From NCBI GenBank assembly GCA_002700365.1, contig PADB01000009.1, forward strand, positions 84,491 through 148,490: a DNA stretch of 64,000 nt. Reading direction: 5' to 3'. Position 1 is the stretch's first letter. Every line of letters begins with the position of its first letter. This DNA is from Kordiimonas sp. (GTDB taxonomy: Bacteria > Pseudomonadota > Alphaproteobacteria > Sphingomonadales > Emcibacteraceae). Positions 9,113-18,948 of this stretch are shown here, piece by piece. A program made the position numbers and the translations under genes. The notes beneath the pieces are model-generated. The model did not search any database. It saw only the letters and a list, made by a program, of their open reading frames with translations, and was not told where the DNA came from.

Positions 9113-11758
9113 CTATCGGTCATAAGCCAGATTTGGCGCCAACCAGCGCTCCGCCTCTGTCAGGTCCAGACCGCGGCGGTTGGCATAATCTTCCACTTGG
9201 TCACGGCCGATTTTGGCCACACCGAAATAATGGCTTTCCGGGTGGCTAAAATAATAGCCACTAACCGACGACACTGGCAGCATCGCCATGCTGTCTGTCA
9301 GGCTGACACCTGTGACCGCGGTGGCGTCTAGCAATTCAAACAGGGCGGGCTTTTCCGTGTGATCCGGACAGGCCGGATATCCCGGTGCCGGGCGAATACC
9401 CTGATATTTTTCCCGGATCAGCTCTTCATTGCTGAAGTCTTCACCCGTGGCATAGCCCCAGAATTCTGTGCGCACCCGTTCATGCATGTGTTCGGCAAAG
9501 GCCTCGGCCAAACGGTCCGCCAGCGCTTTCAGCAAGATATCGCTATAGTCATCATGCTGGGCCTTGAATTCCGCCAGCTTGCCTTCAATGCCATGACCGG
9601 CCGTGACCACGAAGCCACCCACATAATCAGCCTTACCGCCTTCCGGCGCCACAAAGTCCGCCAGACAGGCATTGGCGCGACCGGCGCGTTTTTCACCCTG
9701 CTGACGTAAGAAGTGAATACGCTGCAATTCATTGTCACGGCCTTCATCCGTATATAGTGCCACATCGTCACCCACCGCATTGGCGGGCCAGAAACCCACC
9801 ACCGCACGGGCCTGAAGCCATTTTTCCGCAATGATCTTCTGCAGCATGTCTTGGGCATCGGCAAATAACTGACGGGCCGTCTCACCCACCACATCATCTT
9901 CCAGAATTTGCGGATAATTCCCGGCCAGTTCCCAGGTGCGGAAAAACGGGGTCCAGTCAATGCGACCCACCAGTTCCGCCAGATCGTAATCTTCAAACAC
10001 CCGGGTGCCCAGAAACCCGGGCTTTGGTGGCGTGTAATCGGTCCAGTCCACAGGCACAGCATTGGCACGTGCGGCCGCCACCGGCAGCAGACGGGCTTCG
10101 CGTTTATTGGCGGCATGACGTTCCTGCACCGCCTGATAATCAGCGGCGATATTTGCCACGAAATTATCACGCAGGGTTTCACTGACCAGACTACCGGCCA
10201 CACCCACCGCGCGTGAGGCATCCAGCACATGCACCACCGGATGATCATATTGCGGGGCAATTTTCACAGCGGTATGCACCTTGGAGGTAGTCGCCCCACC
10301 GATCAGCAGCGGCACGACATAATCCTGTCGCTTCATTTCCATGGCCACATTGACCATTTCTTCCAGCGACGGTGTAATCAGGCCGGACAGGCCGATAATA
10401 TCCACCTGTTCTTCCTTGGCCACCTTCAGGATCGTGTCCACTGGCACCATCACGCCCAGATCAATCACTTCAAAGTTATTACATTGCAGCACAACGCCCA
10501 CGATATTCTTACCAATATCATGCACATCGCCCTTCACCGTTGCCATCAGCACCTTGCCCTTTGCACCGCTGGCACCCCCGGCCTTTTCCTTTTCGATGAA
10601 GGGAATAAGGTGCGCCACGGCCTGTTTCATCACCCGCGCTGATTTCACCACCTGCGGCAGGAACATCTGACCTGACCCAAACAGGTCGCCGACCACATTC
10701 ATCCCGTCCATCAATGGGCCTTCTATCACCTGTAAAGGACGCCCCCCTTCGGCCGCCACCTTTTGGCGCGCTTCTTCGGTGTCTTCCACAATGTGACTGG
10801 TAATACCCTTAACCATGGCATGTTTCAGGCGTTCTTCCACGCTGGCCTCACGCCATGCAAGGTCTTCTTCCGGACGCTTGGCGCCAGCACCTTTAAACTG
10901 GTCGGCAATCTCCAGCAGGCGGTCTGTGGCATCATCGCGACGGTTGAGAATCACATCTTCCACCCGTTCGCGCAGTTCATCCGGAATTTCGGAATAGACC
11001 GTAATCATACCGGCATTGACAATACCCATATCCAGCCCGGCCTGAATGGCATGATACAGGAAGACTGAATGCATGGCCTCACGGACCGGGTTGTTCCCCC
11101 GGAAAGAGAACGACACATTGGAAATGCCGCCTGACACATGGGCGTGAGGCAGGTTTTCACGAATGCGGCGTGTGGCATTGATAAAGTCCACACCATAATT
11201 ATTGTGTTCTTCAATACCAGTGGCGACCGCAAAGACGTTGGGGTCAAAGATGATATCTTCCGGTGGGAAACCCACCGTATCGACCAGCAAGCGGTAGGCC
11301 CGTTCGCAAATTTCAAACTTACGCTCTTCTGTGTCCGCTTGGCCTGTCTCGTCAAAGGCCATCACAACAGCAGCAGCACCATAATTCTTGATTTTACGGG
11401 CCTGTTCCAGGAATGCCTCTTCCCCTTCTTTCAGGCTGATAGAATTGACAACACCTTTACCCTGCAGGCATTTCAACCCTGCTTCGATCACAGACCATTT
11501 GGAACTGTCGATCATCACCGGGACTTTAGCAATATCAGGTTCTGACGCGATCAGGTTCAGGAAAGTGACCATGGCCGCCTCTGAATCCAGCATGGCTTCA
11601 TCCATGTTCACGTCAATGATCTGCGCCCCGGCGTCCACCTGCTGGCGGGCCACATCCAGGGCTTCATCAAACCGTTCTTCCAAAATCAGCTTCTTAAACT
11701 TTGCCGATCCGGTCACATTGGTCCGTTCACCGATATTGATAAAACTTGCCGTCTTCAT
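9113..11758 (-). CDS. metH: Cobalamin-dependent methionine synthase, C-terminal component
   Basis: An 881-residue protein that starts directly at the pterin-binding domain ([19 protein letters not shown]) and continues with the B12-binding module ([11 protein letters not shown] near residues 410-420, with the axial-ligand DxHxxG motif) and the AdoMet-binding reactivation domain ([12 protein letters not shown] near 790). It therefore contains everything of MetH except the homocysteine-binding domain, which is encoded by the preceding gene. Together they transfer the methyl group of methyltetrahydrofolate to homocysteine in the cytoplasm. Split MetH is a normal arrangement in several alphaproteobacterial orders, not a frameshift: a 61-bp gap separates the two genes. 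Last gene of the metF operon. Confidence 0.95.
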   Translation of the reverse strand: MKTASFINIGERTNVTGSAKFKKLILEERFDEALDVARQQVDAGAQIIDVNMDEAMLDSEAAMVTFLNLIASEPDIAKVPVMIDSSKWSVIEAGLKCLQGKGVVNSISLKEGEEAFLEQARKIKNYGAAAVVMAFDETGQADTEERKFEICERAYRLLVDTVGFPPEDIIFDPNVFAVATGIEEHNNYGVDFINATRRIRENLPHAHVSGGISNVSFSFRGNNPVREAMHSVFLYHAIQAGLDMGIVNAGMITVYSEIPDELRERVEDVILNRRDDATDRLLEIADQFKGAGAKRPEEDLAWREASVEERLKHAMVKGITSHIVEDTEEARQKVAAEGGRPLQVIEGPLMDGMNVVGDLFGSGQMFLPQVVKSARVMKQAVAHLIPFIEKEKAGGASGAKGKVLMATVKGDVHDIGKNIVGVVLQCNNFEVIDLGVMVPVDTILKVAKEEQVDIIGLSGLITPSLEEMVNVAMEMKRQDYVVPLLIGGATTSKVHTAVKIAPQYDHPVVHVLDASRAVGVAGSLVSETLRDNFVANIAADYQAVQERHAANKREARLLPVAAARANAVPVDWTDYTPPKPGFLGTRVFEDYDLAELVGRIDWTPFFRTWELAGNYPQILEDDVVGETARQLFADAQDMLQKIIAEKWLQARAVVGFWPANAVGDDVALYTDEGRDNELQRIHFLRQQGEKRAGRANACLADFVAPEGGKADYVGGFVVTAGHGIEGKLAEFKAQHDDYSDILLKALADRLAEAFAEHMHERVRTEFWGYATGEDFSNEELIREKYQGIRPAPGYPACPDHTEKPALFELLDATAVTGVSLTDSMAMLPVSSVSGYYFSHPESHYFGVAKIGRDQVEDYANRRGLDLTEAERWLAPNLAYDR

Positions 11759-11819
11759 ACATTCATACTAAACAGAGGGTTATTCTTTTACTATTCTTAA
11801 ATGCTGCTATGGGCGCGGG

Positions 11820-12881
11820 CTAAACCGCCTGAAATGTCTCGAGCCCAGCCAGGCGCATCACAGGGGGCTCATTCACTGGTTGGCGCGGGTCCAGCCCGTC
11901 CACCGCATCAGCGATGGCCCGTATATGCTCAGGTGTCGTACCACAACACCCGCCGACGATGTTCAACAGGCTGCTTTCCGCCCATTCCTGCAGGTGGGCG
12001 GCCATGGCATCCGGGCTTTCATCATATTCACCCATTTCATTAGGCAGGCCAGCATTGGGGTGTGCCGAAATATAGGTATCGGCCACACGGGCAATAGTCT
12101 GTACATGCTGGCGCAACTCACCCGCGCCCAGCGCACAATTAAACCCAATACTGATGGGGTCAGCGTGTTTGACAGAATACCAGAACGCATCCGCTGTCTG
12201 CCCGGATAATGTTCGGCCTGACGCATCGGTAATGGTGCCGGAAATCATGATAGGCAATTCGTGTTCCTGGCGTTCAAATACCGTCTTCACGGCAAAAATC
12301 GCGGCCTTGGCATTTAAGGTATCAAACACAGTTTCAATCAGGATGATATCTGCGCCACCATCGATCAGTGCCTCTGTGGCCTCCACATAATTGTCCACCA
12401 GTTCGTCAAAGGTGACATTACGGAAAGCCGGGTCGTTCACATCTGGTGAAATGGACGCAGTGCGGCTGGTTGGCCCCAAAACACCCGCGACAAAACGCGG
12501 ACGGTGCGGGGTTTCACGGGTCATTTCATCGGCGGCTTCGCGGGCCAGTCGCGCCCCTTCACGGTTCAATTCGCCCACCAGATCCTGCATGCCATAATCT
12601 GCTTCAGAAATGCGGGTGGCATTAAAGGTATTGGTTTCCAGAATATCCGCGCCGGCCTGAAGATAGTCGGTATGAATATCCTTGATAATATCCGGCTGCG
12701 TCAGGTTCAAAAGATCATTATTGCCCTTCACGTCCTGTCCCCAGTCTGCAAAACGTGCGCCACGATAATCAGCCTCATCCAGTTTATGCTGCTGAATCAT
12801 GGTCCCCATCGCCCCGTCCAGCACGAGTATACGTTCTTCCAACGCCCGCTGCAGGGCGGTTATTCTTTGCTCACGTGTCAT
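11820..12881 (-). CDS. metH: Methionine synthase, N-terminal homocysteine S-methyltransferase component
   Basis: A 353-residue homocysteine-binding barrel equivalent to the first domain of MetH. The N-terminal motif [10 protein letters not shown] is present, and the zinc ligands are a Cys in [10 protein letters not shown] and the pair in [11 protein letters not shown] near residue 309. It needs the C-terminal MetH partner encoded just downstream for B12-dependent methyl transfer. I chose the ATG at 12881, preceded by GAGGAC; the open frame extends to 13004 but that region overlaps metF and is not MetH-like. It starts only 8 bp after the metF stop, so the two are co-transcribed. Confidence 0.93.
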   Translation of the reverse strand: MTREQRITALQRALEERILVLDGAMGTMIQQHKLDEADYRGARFADWGQDVKGNNDLLNLTQPDIIKDIHTDYLQAGADILETNTFNATRISEADYGMQDLVGELNREGARLAREAADEMTRETPHRPRFVAGVLGPTSRTASISPDVNDPAFRNVTFDELVDNYVEATEALIDGGADIILIETVFDTLNAKAAIFAVKTVFERQEHELPIMISGTITDASGRTLSGQTADAFWYSVKHADPISIGFNCALGAGELRQHVQTIARVADTYISAHPNAGLPNEMGEYDESPDAMAAHLQEWAESSLLNIVGGCCGTTPEHIRAIADAVDGLDPRQPVNEPPVMRLAGLETFQAV

Positions 12882-12889
12882 TATGTCCT

Positions 12890-13795
12890 CTATGCTGCGG
12901 GAGGGCGAATGCCCAAAATATGACAAATCGTATAGGTCAGTGCCGCACGGTTCAGGGTATAAAAATGAAATTCCTTCACGCCCCCCTGATAAAGGCGCAT
13001 ACATTGTTCCGCCGCCACAGTCGCCGCCACCATTTGTCGTGTATTTGGGTGGTCATCTAATCCCGCAAATAAATCTTCCAGCCAGTCAGGCACAGACGTC
13101 CCGCAGGACGCACTGAATTTTTTTGCCTGCTTAAAGTTTGTTACCGGCATAATACCCGGCACAATCGGCACATCAATGCCCGCTGCCAGCACCCGGTCCA
13201 TAAAGCGGAAATACACATCCACATCAAAGAAGTATTGTGTGATGGCGCGGTTGGCCCCGGCATCTATTTTCCGTTTCAGATTATCAATATCCGCGTTCAC
13301 GTCTGAAGAATCCGGATGGCATTCCGGGTAGGCGGCGACAGAAATATCAAAATCGCCGATTTTCTTCAGCCCTTCCACCAGCGCGGCGGCATTTTCATAA
13401 CCGCCCGGATGGGGCTGATAAGCCGCTCCCAGCTCCGGCATGTCACCACGCAGGGCCACGATATGTCGCACACCTTCATCCCAATATTGCCGTGCCACCT
13501 CATCCACTTCGTCACGGGTGGCGGCCACACAGGTCAGATGAGCCGCAGGGGTCAATGATGTTTCTTTTAATATCCGTGTGACGGTACTATGCGTGCGTTC
13601 CCGCGTGGAGCCACCGGCCCCGTAAGTCACGGATACAAAAGATGGCTGCAAAGATTCCAGACTACGAATAGAGTCCCATAACGTCTGTTCCATTTTTTCC
13701 GTTTGTGGCGGAAAAAATTCAAATGACGCCGAAATCCCCTTTGCCTTTGCCGCAAACAAACTTGGCCGCAGCAAATCAATATTATTTGTACTCAC
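12890..13795 (-). CDS. metF: 5,10-methylenetetrahydrofolate reductase
   Basis: A 301-residue MTHFR of bacterial length. FEFFPPQ near the N-terminus, [16 protein letters not shown], and [12 protein letters not shown] are typical of the FAD-binding barrel. It reduces methylene-THF to methyl-THF, the methyl donor used by the two MetH proteins that follow. The start is a GTG at 13795 preceded by AAGGAG. It lies 30 bp after the ArsR-methyltransferase gene and 8 bp before metH, so the whole set looks like one operon of methyl-group metabolism. Confidence 0.95.
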   Translation of the reverse strand: MSTNNIDLLRPSLFAAKAKGISASFEFFPPQTEKMEQTLWDSIRSLESLQPSFVSVTYGAGGSTRERTHSTVTRILKETSLTPAAHLTCVAATRDEVDEVARQYWDEGVRHIVALRGDMPELGAAYQPHPGGYENAAALVEGLKKIGDFDISVAAYPECHPDSSDVNADIDNLKRKIDAGANRAITQYFFDVDVYFRFMDRVLAAGIDVPIVPGIMPVTNFKQAKKFSASCGTSVPDWLEDLFAGLDDHPNTRQMVAATVAAEQCMRLYQGGVKEFHFYTLNRAALTYTICHILGIRPPAA

Positions 13796-13825
13796 CCTGT
13801 ACTCCTTGACATGTCGTCTCTCTTA

Positions 13826-14767
13826 CTATGGCTTATCTGCTGCCCAGATCATCACAACCAGTTCTTTCCCATCCATCTGTATAACTGGCTGTGGCACAAG
13901 ACCCGCCTGTTCGCACCAACGGCTGATTTCCTTTGCGCCAAAACCTAGTCGACGGTGGGCATGCTCATCACGCAAAAATTCCAGATTATGCGGGGCAAAA
14001 TCCACAACTATTACCCGTCCTCCCGCCTTTAACAGGCGCCCTGCTTCCCGTATGGCCGAAAGCGGATTATCGGCGAAATGCAACACCTGATGAAAAAGCA
14101 CCAAATCCATTGTTTCGCTGGACAGTGCCAAATCATACATATCCCCATGACGCACCTGGCAATTCCGCAGACCTTTTCGTTCCAGATTATCACGGGCAAT
14201 CGCCAACATCTCATGGCTCAGGTCGACGCCAATGCCCCGGGTAATGCGCGGGGAGAACACCTCTAACATCCGGCCTGTTCCCGTCCCCACATCCAACATA
14301 TCATCTATGTCACGCCCCTCCGTCAGCGACAACAAAGCCGCTTCCACCTGCCCTTCCGGCACATAAAGAGAGCGTATTTTATCCCATCGTTCCGCATTTT
14401 CCTTAAAATAGGTTGCGGCTACGGCATGACGTTCTTCTTTCACGGCAGACAACTGTTCCTGATCCGTCAGCAAAAGCTGGTCCTGTCGGGGCAACATATT
14501 AACAATTTGCAGTGCCAGACGGCCGGCCTCTCCACTATCGGCAAGACGATAAAATATCCATGTTCCCTCCCGGAAACGTTCCAGCAACCCCGCTTCGCAG
14601 AGCAATTTTAAATGTCGCGATACGCGCGGCTGACTTTGACGTAAGATTGTTGTCAATTCCGTCACGGTCAGCTCACCAAACGTCAACAAAGCCAGTATAC
14701 GCAGCCGGGTTTGTTCCCCGGCAGCGCGCAAACTGGCCAAAACTTCTAATACGGATAATTCGGTCAT
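13826..14767 (-). CDS. ArsR-family regulator fused to a SAM-dependent methyltransferase (SahR-like)
   Basis: The first ~100 residues are an ArsR winged helix (TRLRILALLTFGELTVTELT, then SQPRVSRHLKLLCEAGLLER). The remaining ~200 are a class I methyltransferase with the SAM motif LDVGTGTGRMLEVF and a downstream VIVVDFAP strand. Fusions of this kind are common next to metF in alphaproteobacteria, and ArsR-type SahR proteins are known to control methionine and S-adenosylhomocysteine genes in Proteobacteria. I infer that it senses SAM or SAH through the methyltransferase domain and controls its own operon via the palindrome at 14803-14822. Whether it catalyses methyl transfer is unknown. AGGAAG precedes the ATG. 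Confidence 0.85.
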   Translation of the reverse strand: MTELSVLEVLASLRAAGEQTRLRILALLTFGELTVTELTTILRQSQPRVSRHLKLLCEAGLLERFREGTWIFYRLADSGEAGRLALQIVNMLPRQDQLLLTDQEQLSAVKEERHAVAATYFKENAERWDKIRSLYVPEGQVEAALLSLTEGRDIDDMLDVGTGTGRMLEVFSPRITRGIGVDLSHEMLAIARDNLERKGLRNCQVRHGDMYDLALSSETMDLVLFHQVLHFADNPLSAIREAGRLLKAGGRVIVVDFAPHNLEFLRDEHAHRRLGFGAKEISRWCEQAGLVPQPVIQMDGKELVVMIWAADKP

Positions 14768-14802
14768 CTTCCTGTAAATCGCCCCACAATCTTAGATATA
14801 AG

Positions 14803-14822
14803 ATATAAAGATATCTTTATAT
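14803..14822. promoter_or_regulatory. Perfect 20-bp palindrome, likely operator of the metF operon
   Basis: ATATAAAGATATCTTTATAT is a perfect inverted repeat 35 bp upstream of the ArsR-methyltransferase gene, in the position of an autoregulatory operator. ArsR-family proteins bind such A+T-rich dyads as dimers. A partly matching half-site (AGATATAAG) overlaps its left flank. Link to the regulator is inferred from position. Confidence 0.75.
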
Positions 14823-14951
14823 ATTTCAACAGAAATATGCGGCTGTGCGATTATCTTTATTTTCGCCATTAATAAAGCCTTCAGTATATGACGTTAAAAT
14901 GACATCACTTTCGTCTATCAACACCAAATCTTAGAGGGCAGTCTGGCCAAT

Positions 14952-17174
14952 ATGATGGATCATCAGGAACGTCAGTTTTTCGCAAAACTGAATACACTAT
15001 TGCTACAACTCGATGATGTTTCAGGCGAGAACTTCTTTCATCAGATCACATCTGCCCTGATGCAAATGAGCGGTCATGTGATTGACTATGCCTTTATCGC
15101 ATCAGCAGATAATGATGATCAGGATGTCATGACCATACTGTCAATACAGGGCCATGACGGTCTATTACAGAATTTCCGTTATGACTTAAACGGCACTCCC
15201 TGTGCCAAGGCCATGCATGACTCCCACTGTTTCTACCCTGATAATGTGGCAGACCTCTATCCCGAAGATAAAATTCTGCAGGATATGGATATACGCGGTT
15301 ATACGGGTATTCGTCTGTCAGATAACAATGGTAAGGCCATCGGTGTTCTTGGCCTGCTGAGTCACGCGTTATTGACGGAAGAAGCATATTTAATGTGCCT
15401 GTTGCAGATATTCGGAGCCAAAACAGCGAATGTGCTGGAAAAAAATATATTTGATAACCGGTTAGAGCTTTCATCCCGGACAACCCAACATGCCCTCTTG
15501 GAATTGGCACAGATTAAACTGGCCCTTGATGAACATGCGACACTCGCCATCACCACGGAAGACGGTATTTTAAAATACGTCAACCAACGCTTCTGTGATC
15601 AAGCCAGATACAGCCGCGCTGAATTAATGGGTAAGCCTTTCGCCTTTCTGAAGCCCGGTCATCAGGATCATGAGACATACAGTGCCCTACAGGAGTCCAT
15701 AAAAACCAAATCTCCCTGGCAGGGTGAAATTCAATACATAGATAGCCGCGTGGGTGACATTGCCTTCGACACCACCTGTTACCCCCTCAAAGCTGCGGAT
15801 GGCAGCATTGAGGAAGTTGTCTTCATCATGACCGATATCACAGACCGCATACATAAGGAAAAAGCCTTAGCCCACGCCCTGCGCGCGTCTGAAGAAGCCA
15901 ATAGAGTAAAGAATAATTTCCTCGCCGTCATGAGCCATGAAGTACGTACCCCCATGAACGGTATTCTTGGCATGGCGCAATTGCTTCACCAAAGTGACTT
16001 AAATCCGGAACAGGAAAAAAATGTCAGTGCGATCTTGTCTTCCGGCTGGGCCCTATTGAATCTATTAAACGAAGTATTGGATAGTTCAAAGCTGGAAGCT
16101 CAAAACCTGCGGCTGGAAAACAGCCCCGTTGACCCAGTTGCTCTGTTACAGGAAATTGAAAATACGCTTGCACCGTCTGCCCGGCTCAAAAATCTGGATT
16201 TTACCGTTCACGTGGATCAGAATATTCCCGTTGTCATGGCAGACCCCTACCGACTGCGCCAAGTGCTGTTAAATCTGGTAGGTAACGCGATAAAATTCAC
16301 CAATGAAGGACAGGTCTTAATCTTTTTGCGGCAGCAAAACGCTGACAAGCCTGATATCACACGCCTCATTATTGATATACAAGATACCGGTATTGGCATT
16401 CCTGCCGACCAACAAACAAAAATATTCGAACGGTTTTATCAAATCGATGATAGCACCCGACGCCAATACGAAGGTAGCGGTCTGGGGCTCGCTATTTGTA
16501 AAGACTTGATAGACCTTATGCGCGGCACTATTCAGGTCAAAAGCGAAGAAGGAATGGGTACGTCATTCAGCCTAACTCTGGATTTACCATTAGCCAAGGC
16601 AGACGATAAAGAAATACCCTCACAACACGCTGAACAGACCGCAATGAATACACCACCTGTAGGCGACCATGCCGCAGTATATAACAATGGAAGCCAACCC
16701 CTCCCACAAATGGCAGCAGGTCACATGCCGACTGTAGAAGGGAACACGGACGAAGACTTTACCCCGGTGAATAGCGGTCACATTCTGCTGGCCGAAGATA
16801 ATCACATCAATCAGCTTTTTGTCACGACCTTGCTGAAAAAAGCGGGCTACAGCATCACCACGGCCGATAACGGGCAACAGGTTTTGGACCTGCTACAGGC
16901 CCAGCCCGACAGCTATCACTTAATCCTGATGGATATCCAAATGCCCGTGCTTAATGGCTTGGACACAACAAAGGTCATTCGTGTACAAGAAGCTCCCTAT
17001 GCCGAAATACCTATCATTGCCTTAACCGCCAACAGCCATAAAGATGACGAAGACCTTTATCTCAAAAGCGGCATGGACGCGTATGTCCCTAAACCCCTGC
17101 AGCCCGAAGATCTGTTCAACACTATTGCCAAATTATTGAACCGCAATGCCCCCTACAGTGCGGCAACCAACTAA
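14952..17174 (+). CDS. Hybrid sensor histidine kinase with receiver domain (GAF-PAS-HisKA-HATPase-REC)
   Basis: Domains in order over 740 residues: GAF-like (about 20-165), PAS (about 190-300), HisKA with phosphoacceptor His329 in MSHEVRTPMNG, HATPase_c with N box around Asn445 (RQVLLNLVGNAIKFT), G1 DTGIGIP (478-484) and G2 GSGLGLAI (508-515), and a C-terminal receiver with Asp661 in ILMDIQMPVLNG. All catalytic motifs are intact. There is no membrane segment, so it is a cytoplasmic sensor; the ligand is unknown. No Hpt or response regulator gene is adjacent, so the receiver probably feeds a phosphorelay or acts as a phosphate sink. It may be cotranscribed with mlaA, 66 bp downstream. Confidence 0.93.
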   Translation: MMDHQERQFFAKLNTLLLQLDDVSGENFFHQITSALMQMSGHVIDYAFIASADNDDQDVMTILSIQGHDGLLQNFRYDLNGTPCAKAMHDSHCFYPDNVADLYPEDKILQDMDIRGYTGIRLSDNNGKAIGVLGLLSHALLTEEAYLMCLLQIFGAKTANVLEKNIFDNRLELSSRTTQHALLELAQIKLALDEHATLAITTEDGILKYVNQRFCDQARYSRAELMGKPFAFLKPGHQDHETYSALQESIKTKSPWQGEIQYIDSRVGDIAFDTTCYPLKAADGSIEEVVFIMTDITDRIHKEKALAHALRASEEANRVKNNFLAVMSHEVRTPMNGILGMAQLLHQSDLNPEQEKNVSAILSSGWALLNLLNEVLDSSKLEAQNLRLENSPVDPVALLQEIENTLAPSARLKNLDFTVHVDQNIPVVMADPYRLRQVLLNLVGNAIKFTNEGQVLIFLRQQNADKPDITRLIIDIQDTGIGIPADQQTKIFERFYQIDDSTRRQYEGSGLGLAICKDLIDLMRGTIQVKSEEGMGTSFSLTLDLPLAKADDKEIPSQHAEQTAMNTPPVGDHAAVYNNGSQPLPQMAAGHMPTVEGNTDEDFTPVNSGHILLAEDNHINQLFVTTLLKKAGYSITTADNGQQVLDLLQAQPDSYHLILMDIQMPVLNGLDTTKVIRVQEAPYAEIPIIALTANSHKDDEDLYLKSGMDAYVPKPLQPEDLFNTIAKLLNRNAPYSAATN

Positions 17175-17240
17175 GCTTAGTTGAATTTAGTCCACGTATC
17201 CTATAAAAAAGATCAGTAAACAATAAAGTCCGAGATAAAC

Positions 17241-18071
17241 ATGACCCTTTTCACGGCTCCCTCTCTTCTCTCAATCCGCAAAGGACGCTTTTCCTTAAAA
17301 GGAGCCGTCCCGCATGTTTTTCTGATTTTATTACTGGTGACACTATTATCGGCATGTGCGACCCGCCCCCCTGCAAGCGACCCGGAAGCCGTGCAAATAT
17401 ACGAAGAAATTAACGATCCTTTTGAACCGTTTAACCGCGCCGTGTTCTCATTCAATCGCACGATTGATGCCTATCTTCTGGAACCCGCCGCCCGGGTATA
17501 TCGTAAATACGGCCCCCCTGAGCTGCGCGAAATTGTTACTAATGTCGTCCGCAACTGGCTGGCACCGCTCACTTTCGTCAACGACCTACTACAGGGCGAA
17601 TTAAACCGTGCTGCCGTCACATTGAAACGTTTCGCAACGAATACAACCGTGGGGCTTTTGGGCATTATGGACCCGGCCACAGATTTCGGCCTCCCCTATC
17701 ATAGCGAGGACTTTGGACAAACCTTAGCCAGTTGGGGCGTCGGAGACGGTCCATATATCGTTTTACCTATCCTGGGTCCTTCCGGCCTGCGCGATACCTC
17801 TGGAACAGTTGCAGAATTTTTCTATGACCCCGTTGGTCTTTATCTGGAACATGAAGGCTGGACCTATGTCAGCTATACACGCACGGGCTTACGCGGTCTG
17901 GCCTCACGGGAACGCAATTTGGAAACACTTGATGAACTGGAAAAAAGTTCTGTTGATTTCTACGCTACGCTGCGCAGTGCCTATCGGCAAAACCGGGCAT
18001 TTGAAATTAGCAACGGGCGCATAAGCACAGAAGAAGATGAAGACGCCCTTTTTGATGAGCCTATGGATTAA
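17241..18071 (+). CDS. mlaA: MlaA/VacJ family lipoprotein (phospholipid transport)
   Basis: A 276-residue protein with a lipoprotein signal and lipobox LLSAC, followed by the MlaA signature NDPFEPFNRAVFSFNRTIDA and later RFATNTTVGLLGIMDPATDF and GPYIVLPILGPSGLRDT. MlaA sits in the outer membrane and removes phospholipids from the outer leaflet, passing them to periplasmic MlaC and the inner-membrane MlaFEDB complex. None of those partners is nearby, so mlaA is an orphan here. The signal region has a long N-terminal extension before the hydrophobic core. A terminator follows at 18102. Confidence 0.92.
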   Translation: MTLFTAPSLLSIRKGRFSLKGAVPHVFLILLLVTLLSACATRPPASDPEAVQIYEEINDPFEPFNRAVFSFNRTIDAYLLEPAARVYRKYGPPELREIVTNVVRNWLAPLTFVNDLLQGELNRAAVTLKRFATNTTVGLLGIMDPATDFGLPYHSEDFGQTLASWGVGDGPYIVLPILGPSGLRDTSGTVAEFFYDPVGLYLEHEGWTYVSYTRTGLRGLASRERNLETLDELEKSSVDFYATLRSAYRQNRAFEISNGRISTEEDEDALFDEPMD

Positions 18072-18101
18072 CCGCCTGACTGTCTTTTTATTGCTGTTTT
18101 G

Positions 18102-18125
18102 AAAAGAGGGCATATGCCCTCTTTT
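18102..18125 (+). terminator. Rho-independent terminator after mlaA
   Basis: A palindromic hairpin (AAAAGAGGGCAT and ATGCCCTCTTTT) lies 30 bp after the mlaA stop and runs into a T tract (TTTTTT to 18127). Confidence 0.9.
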
Positions 18126-18263
18126 TTATCGAAAAAAGGCTTTCCCCTCACTTGTTAAACAACATATGATCCATATCAATGTCGTAAAGAAATAAAAAAT
18201 AAATAGTTATCTTGAATCAGAAAAGACCGGCTTCCACAAAGGGGGAGGCAAAAGGAGAAAATA

Positions 18264-18863
18264 ATGGTTGATTACACGTCTGGCGCCCCAACTGAAGATT
18301 CCATAACGGCGGAATATGCCGTCAAAGGGCGCGGTCACCTGAAAATGCAATGGCCCGCCCTAATGACTTTAGGGCTTGTCGGGGTATTATTCCCCATACT
18401 TTCCCGTTACACCGCCCCCGTAGAAGCTCAAGCCATTCTGGTTGAACACCTGACAATCAAATTTGTCGGTACCTTGCTATTATTACATGGCCTGATGATA
18501 CTATGGTTTACTGTACACTATGGCATGAAGCCCGGCTTTTCCTGGCGCGCGGGCATGACCATTTTCACCCTGTTTGTCGCTTCCGGCGTGCTGATTGATC
18601 CTCTGGACCTGCATATTCCGATTGCCGTGAGTGTAGCCAGTTATATTATCGCCACCGCAATTTATCTCATCGTGGAAGGCAAAACTGTCTTCGTCGGTGA
18701 AAGTTCCCGCCCCCTCTTCATCAATGCAGGGATCAGCATTTTGCTAGGCTTCAGCCTTATACCGGATTTGCCAATGCCTGAATTCTGGCGCCCCCCATTT
18801 GTGCTGGGCTTGTATTTTGTCTTATTAGCCCTGGGCCTAAGATCCGTATCAAGTGATGCCTAA
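18264..18863 (+). CDS. Hypothetical small integral membrane protein
   Basis: I do not recognise the family. The 199-residue protein begins with about 25 soluble residues, then has six probable membrane helices (for example ALMTLGLVGVLFPIL, FVGTLLLLHGLMILW, VASYIIATAIYLIV, LGLYFVLLALGL). There are no cysteine pairs or catalytic signatures. The ATG follows AAAGGAGAAA, a strong ribosome binding site. It lies between two terminators and is therefore its own transcription unit, about 190 bp after mlaA. Function unknown. Confidence 0.75.
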   Translation: MVDYTSGAPTEDSITAEYAVKGRGHLKMQWPALMTLGLVGVLFPILSRYTAPVEAQAILVEHLTIKFVGTLLLLHGLMILWFTVHYGMKPGFSWRAGMTIFTLFVASGVLIDPLDLHIPIAVSVASYIIATAIYLIVEGKTVFVGESSRPLFINAGISILLGFSLIPDLPMPEFWRPPFVLGLYFVLLALGLRSVSSDA

Positions 18864-18891
18864 TTCTTAAACGGATTATACAATGATAGTA

Positions 18892-18924
18892 AAAAGGGCC
18901 GGGGCTTTTAGACCCGGCCCTTTT
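18892..18924. terminator. Bidirectional terminator between membrane protein gene and ettA
   Basis: AAAAGGGCCGGG (18892-18903) pairs perfectly with CCCGGCCCTTTT (18913-18924). With A and T runs on the two sides it can stop transcription from both convergent genes. Confidence 0.9.
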
Positions 18925-18948
18925 ACTACATCACAAAAATGACATTCA

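Noticed and set aside
9529..10260. 243-codon frame in another register of the metH C-terminal gene
   Set aside because: The translation is rich in Trp, Arg and Met with no family features; the MetH frame explains the region fully.
9113..12881. metH broken by mutation
   Set aside because: The two halves split exactly at a domain border with separate starts and a 61-bp gap, the known split form of MetH.
11759..14951. SAM or cobalamin riboswitch in the methionine operon
   Set aside because: The gaps inside the operon are too short (8-61 bp) and I see no B12 box or SAM-switch consensus upstream; the palindrome is the only signal.
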